NCBI GenBank assembly: GCA_036226585.1
Contig: CP108997.1
Coordinates: forward strand, 5,084,001 to 5,148,000
Direction: 5' to 3'
Length of the DNA: 64,000 bases
From: Streptomyces sp. NBC_00708
GTDB taxonomy: Bacteria > Actinomycetota > Actinomycetes > Streptomycetales > Streptomycetaceae
Part shown: in pieces, positions 60,972 to 64,000 of the stretch
Layout of the letters: each line of letters begins with the position of its first letter
Position numbering within the stretch: position 1 is the first letter of the stretch
Made by a program: the position numbers and the translations under genes
Notes under the pieces: generated by a model
Seen by the model: only the letters and a program-made list of their open reading frames with translations
Told to the model about the DNA's origin: nothing
Databases searched by the model: none

Positions 60972-62114
60972 TCAGAGCCGGGCCGCCTTCAGGGCCATGT
61001 GCAGCAGCAGCCGGTCCTCGCCGTCGTTGAGGTCGAGGCCGGTGAGCTGCTGGACGCGGGAGAGGCGGTAGTACAGCGTCTGGCGGTGGATGCCCAGCTC
61101 GGCGGCGGTCCGCGACGCCTGGCCCGCGCAGTCCAGGAACACCTCGGCGGTGCGGGCGAGCTCCCGTTGCACCGGGGTCAGCAGAAGGCGCACCGCCGGG
61201 TCCGGCGGGGCGTCCGGGGCGAGCGCCGTCAAGGTCCGGTACGGGCCGATGGACGACCAGTCCGCGACCGGGCCGTACCGGGTCTCCGCCGCTGCGGCCC
61301 TGGCCGCCGCCGACGCCTCGTGCCAGGCATCGGCCAGCTCCGCCAGGCCCCGGCGCGGGACCGCGAGGCCGGCGGTGGCCGAGGCCCCGGCGGCGGTGCG
61401 CAGCCGGTCGGCGGCGGTCAGCGCGGGGTCCAGGACCTCGGGCGACCGCAGCCGGATCAGCGCCGCCAGCGAGGGCGGCCCGGACCGGCCCGGCGGCGGG
61501 GCCCCGGTCAGCGCCGCCGCCGAGGGGACCGTGCGCACGGCGGGCGCGCCGTCCATCCAGGGCGTCACGCACACCACGGTGTGCAGCCCCTCCGCGTCCG
61601 GGCCCAGCGCCTCGGCGAGCGCGGCCACCGCCATGTCCCGCTGCCAGCCGCGCCCGGCGGCCAGGACCGCGCCGAACTCCCGGGACAGATCGGTGCCCGC
61701 CCGCGCCTCGTCGGCGAGCAGCGCGCCGATCCGGGCGGCCACGTCCATCGCCGCGTCGAGCTGCCGGTCGGTCGGCCCGGGATCGGCGTCCAGCAGCCAT
61801 ACGTAACCGAGCACGACACCCCGATGGCGTACCGGCAGGCAGATGCGGTCGCGGAAGACTCCGGCCTCGGGGGCGGCGGGGATGCGGACGGGGCCGGTGG
61901 CGCGGGTGATGCCGAAGTTCTCGAACCAGGCGCGGACCGCCGGGGTGGAGCGGCGGGTCAGGATCGACCGGGTGCGGACCGGGTCCATCGCCGTGGTGTC
62001 GTCGCTGTCGTGGGCCCCGAAGGCGACCAGGCCGAAGTCCCGGTTCTCCAGCGTCGCGGGGACGCCGAGCAGCGCGGAGATCTCGTCGACCAGCTCCTGG
62101 TAATCGCCCTTCAC
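60972..62114 (-). CDS. PucR-type regulator divergent from the proline genes
   Basis: The 380-residue protein has an N-terminal GAF-like region (about residues 1-150, including [18 protein letters not shown]) and a C-terminal PucR/CdaR helix-turn-helix: [27 protein letters not shown] near residues 340-366. It lies next to and divergent from proline dehydrogenase and P5C dehydrogenase genes, the usual place for the proline-responsive activator (PruR-like in other actinobacteria). The GTG at 62114 is chosen; the frame extends 16 residues upstream through the operator palindrome. The ribosome site is weak. Confidence 0.85.
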   Translation of the reverse strand: MKGDYQELVDEISALLGVPATLENRDFGLVAFGAHDSDDTTAMDPVRTRSILTRRSTPAVRAWFENFGITRATGPVRIPAAPEAGVFRDRICLPVRHRGVVLGYVWLLDADPGPTDRQLDAAMDVAARIGALLADEARAGTDLSREFGAVLAAGRGWQRDMAVAALAEALGPDAEGLHTVVCVTPWMDGAPAVRTVPSAAALTGAPPPGRSGPPSLAALIRLRSPEVLDPALTAADRLRTAAGASATAGLAVPRRGLAELADAWHEASAAARAAAAETRYGPVADWSSIGPYRTLTALAPDAPPDPAVRLLLTPVQRELARTAEVFLDCAGQASRTAAELGIHRQTLYYRLSRVQQLTGLDLNDGEDRLLLHMALKAARL

Positions 62115-62134
62115 CCGGCCATTCTCGCACCGCT

Positions 62135-62150
62135 TCAGACATATGTCTGA
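62135..62150. promoter_or_regulatory. Perfect 16-bp palindrome in the PucR/put divergent region
   Basis: TCAGACATATGTCTGA is a perfect palindrome 21 bp before the PucR gene start and about 150 bp before the proline dehydrogenase gene. It is the best candidate operator for the regulator. Confidence 0.75.
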
Positions 62151-62302
62151 GATCCGGTCCACGGATGTGTGGCAGCTGTCGATGGCAGGCGGCGGGCGGG
62201 ATCCCTAGATTTCACGGTGGTTCTCCGTGCTGTACCGCTTATGTTCGTTACACGGCATATGCGGCAGTGTGGATTCGTTCGTACTTTCCGTGGAGGTGCC
62301 CC

Positions 62303-63229
62303 GTGCTGGGTCCCGTGATTCTCGCCGCGTCGCGCAGCGACAAGATGCGCCGGTTCATCTCGGCCGCGCCCGGCACCAAGCAGGTCGTCGACCGCTTCAT
62401 CGCCGGTGAGACGGTCGACCAGGTCGTCCCGGTCATCGAGGACGCCACCGGCAAGGGCCTCGAAGTCACCCTCGACGTCGTCGGCGAGGACATCACCACG
62501 CCCGAGCAGGCCGCCGCCGCGCGCGACGCCTACCTGGAGCTCATCGGCCGGCTGAAGGACCTCGGCCTGGGCACCCGGGCGGAGATGTCCGTCAAGCTCT
62601 CGATGTTCGGCCAGTCCCTGGAGGGCGGCCACGAGCTGGCCCTGGCCAATGTGCGCCCGGTCGTCGAGGCCGCCGCCGCGATCGGCACCACGGTCACCCT
62701 GGACGCCGAGGACCACACCACCCTCGACTCGATGTTCGCGATCCACGAGGAGCTGCGGAAGGACTTCCCGGAGACCGGGTGCGTCATCCAGGCGTACCTG
62801 TTCCGCACCGAGGAGGACGCCCGCCGCCTGGCCGCCGCCGGCAGCCGCGTGCGGATCGTGAAGGGCGCCTACAAGGAGCCCGCCTCCGTCGCGTACCAGG
62901 ACAAGGCCGAGACGGACAAGGCGTACGTCCGCATTCTGAGGACCCTGATGGAGGGCGAGGGCTACCCGATGATCGGGTCCCACGACCCCCGCCTGATCGC
63001 CATCGCCCAGGAGCTGGGCCGCAAGGCCGGCCGCAAGCTCGACGAGTACGAGTTCCAGATGCTGTACGGCATCCGCAGCGACGAGCACATCCGGCTCGCG
63101 GCCGAGGGCCACCGCATGCGTGTCTACACCGCGTACGGCACCGACTGGTACGGGTACTTCATGCGCCGCCTCGCCGAGAAGCCGGCCAACCTGCTGTTCT
63201 TCGGCCGCTCCGTCCTCACCAAGGGCTGA
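62303..63229 (+). CDS. Proline dehydrogenase
   Basis: The 308-residue monofunctional FAD enzyme oxidises proline to pyrroline-5-carboxylate. Family blocks include SVKLSMFGQSLEGGHELA, LDAEDH, VIQAYL, RIVKGAYKEP, IGSHDPRLI and FQMLYGIRSD. It corresponds to the proline dehydrogenase barrel of PutA. The GTG at 62303 follows GTGGAGGTG; the longer frame upstream covers the regulatory region. P5C dehydrogenase begins 40 bp past its stop, so the pair form an operon. Confidence 0.95.
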   Translation: MLGPVILAASRSDKMRRFISAAPGTKQVVDRFIAGETVDQVVPVIEDATGKGLEVTLDVVGEDITTPEQAAAARDAYLELIGRLKDLGLGTRAEMSVKLSMFGQSLEGGHELALANVRPVVEAAAAIGTTVTLDAEDHTTLDSMFAIHEELRKDFPETGCVIQAYLFRTEEDARRLAAAGSRVRIVKGAYKEPASVAYQDKAETDKAYVRILRTLMEGEGYPMIGSHDPRLIAIAQELGRKAGRKLDEYEFQMLYGIRSDEHIRLAAEGHRMRVYTAYGTDWYGYFMRRLAEKPANLLFFGRSVLTKG

Positions 63230-63269
63230 ACCCCCTCCACCCCCTCTACTTGAAGGAGCACAGGACACC

Positions 63270-64000
63270 ATGGACGCTGTGACCCAGGTCCCCGCGCCGG
63301 TCAACGAGCCGGTCCACTCCTACGCCCCGGGCTCCCCGGAGCGCGCCCGCCTGGAGGCGAAGCTCAAGGAGCTCAGCCAGAACCCGGTGGACCTGCCGAT
63401 GACCATCGGCGGCGAGAAGAGGATGGGTGGCGGCGAGCGCGTCGACGTCGTGCAGCCCCACAACCACAAGGCCGTCCTCGGCACCTTCGCCGGCGCCACC
63501 GAGCAGGACGCCCAGGACGCGATCGACGCCGCCCTGGCCGCCGCCCCGGCCTGGCGCGCGATGTCCTTCGACGACCGCGCCGCGATCATCCTGCGCGCCG
63601 CCGAGCTGCTCTCCGGCCCGTGGCGCGAGACGCTGGCCGCCTCCACGATGCTCGGCCAGGGCAAGACCGCCCAGCAGGCCGAGATCGACTGTCCCTGCGA
63701 GCTGGTCGACTTCTGGCGCTTCAACGTGCACTACGCGCGCCAGATCCTCGCCGAGCAGCCCCCGGCCAACTCCCCGGGCGTGTGGAACCGCATGGACCAC
63801 CGCCCGCTGGAGGGCTTCGTCTACGCGATCACGCCGTTCAACTTCTCGGCCATCGCCGCCAACCTCCCGACCGCGCCCGCCCTCATGGGCAACGTCGTCG
63901 TGTGGAAGCCGTCCCCGACGCAGACCCACGCCGCCGTGCTGCTGATGCAGCTCCTTGAGGAGGCGGGCCTGCCCAAGGGCGTCATCAACCTGGTGACCGG
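63270..64000 (+). CDS. pruA: L-glutamate gamma-semialdehyde (P5C) dehydrogenase, N-terminal part
   Basis: About 243 N-terminal residues are present; the gene runs off the right edge. The sequence matches aldehyde dehydrogenases of the P5CDH group: NEPVHSYAPGSPER near the start, PHNHKAVLGTFAGAT, WRAMSFDDRAAIILRAAELL, TMLGQGKTAQQAEID and the NAD-site TPFNFSAIAANLP ... VVWKPSPTQ. The catalytic Cys lies beyond the window. It oxidises glutamate semialdehyde to glutamate, completing proline breakdown. The ATG at 63270 follows AAGGAGCACAGG. Confidence 0.95.
   Translation, partial: MDAVTQVPAPVNEPVHSYAPGSPERARLEAKLKELSQNPVDLPMTIGGEKRMGGGERVDVVQPHNHKAVLGTFAGATEQDAQDAIDAALAAAPAWRAMSFDDRAAIILRAAELLSGPWRETLAASTMLGQGKTAQQAEIDCPCELVDFWRFNVHYARQILAEQPPANSPGVWNRMDHRPLEGFVYAITPFNFSAIAANLPTAPALMGNVVVWKPSPTQTHAAVLLMQLLEEAGLPKGVINLVT

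Overview
The window is a high-GC (roughly 70-73 %) actinobacterial chromosome segment, almost certainly Streptomyces. The signs are very strong G/C bias at third codon positions, many GTG and some TTG starts, Tat signal peptides, paired GGDEF/EAL proteins, DUF427 and DUF4190 proteins, and an LAL-type regulator. The gene order (sdaA-glyA-gcvH-gcvT ... ligA-GGDEF/EAL-gatCA-orf-gatB ... GGDEF/EAL-ilvBNC-serA-put genes) matches, from memory, the SCO5469-SCO5520 core region of S. coelicolor. It is mostly conserved chromosomal core rather than a mobile island. No rRNA, tRNA, CRISPR array, prophage or transposase gene was seen.

Layout. 0-4.1 kb: a type B carboxylesterase (cut by the left edge), a class I sesquiterpene cyclase and a secreted SGNH hydrolase, all on the minus strand. 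4.3-10.8 kb: metG, then sdaA, glyA, gcvH and gcvT on the minus strand, with a tandem glycine riboswitch in front of gcvT; this is a glycine to serine to pyruvate route without gcvP. 11-13.5 kb: a P-loop kinase-like protein and two SseB-like proteins. 14-20.3 kb: a complete oligopeptide ABC transporter (permease, lipoprotein, permease, two ATPases). 20.3-24.5 kb: TRIC-type membrane protein, TesB-like thioesterase, FabR-like TetR regulator, two small membrane proteins and cysteine desulfurase.

24.5-30.3 kb: Tat-exported amidase, mnmA, an alpha/beta-hydrolase that has lost its catalytic residues, DUF427, a LOG-like protein, an SDR, a 160-bp MITE-like palindromic element and a short 'core' MetE-like methionine synthase. 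30.3-38.6 kb: ligA, a GGDEF-EAL protein with both motifs intact (RmdB-like), gatC-gatA-small ORF-gatB. 38.8-47.6 kb: phosphocholine-type phospholipase C with a possible PHO box, an MMPL transporter, membrane and small proteins, and a large LuxR-family (LAL) regulator. 47.7-54.2 kb: PQQ-type sugar dehydrogenase lipoprotein, aldo/keto reductase, D-2-hydroxyacid dehydrogenase, and a second GGDEF protein with a degenerate EAL domain (CdgE-like). 54.2-59.8 kb: ilvB-ilvN-ilvC behind a 13-residue leader peptide and attenuator, then serA. 59.8-64 kb: TetR regulator with a 51-bp dyad operator, a hypothetical protein, and a PucR-type regulator diverging from proline dehydrogenase and P5C dehydrogenase (cut by the right edge).

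The genes link through one-carbon and amino-acid metabolism: glycine cleavage and SHMT, serine deaminase, SerA, branched-chain synthesis, proline catabolism and methionine synthase. Several local control devices are readable: a tandem glycine riboswitch, an ilv attenuator, intrinsic terminators, and palindromic operators upstream of the lipase, the TetR gene and the put genes.
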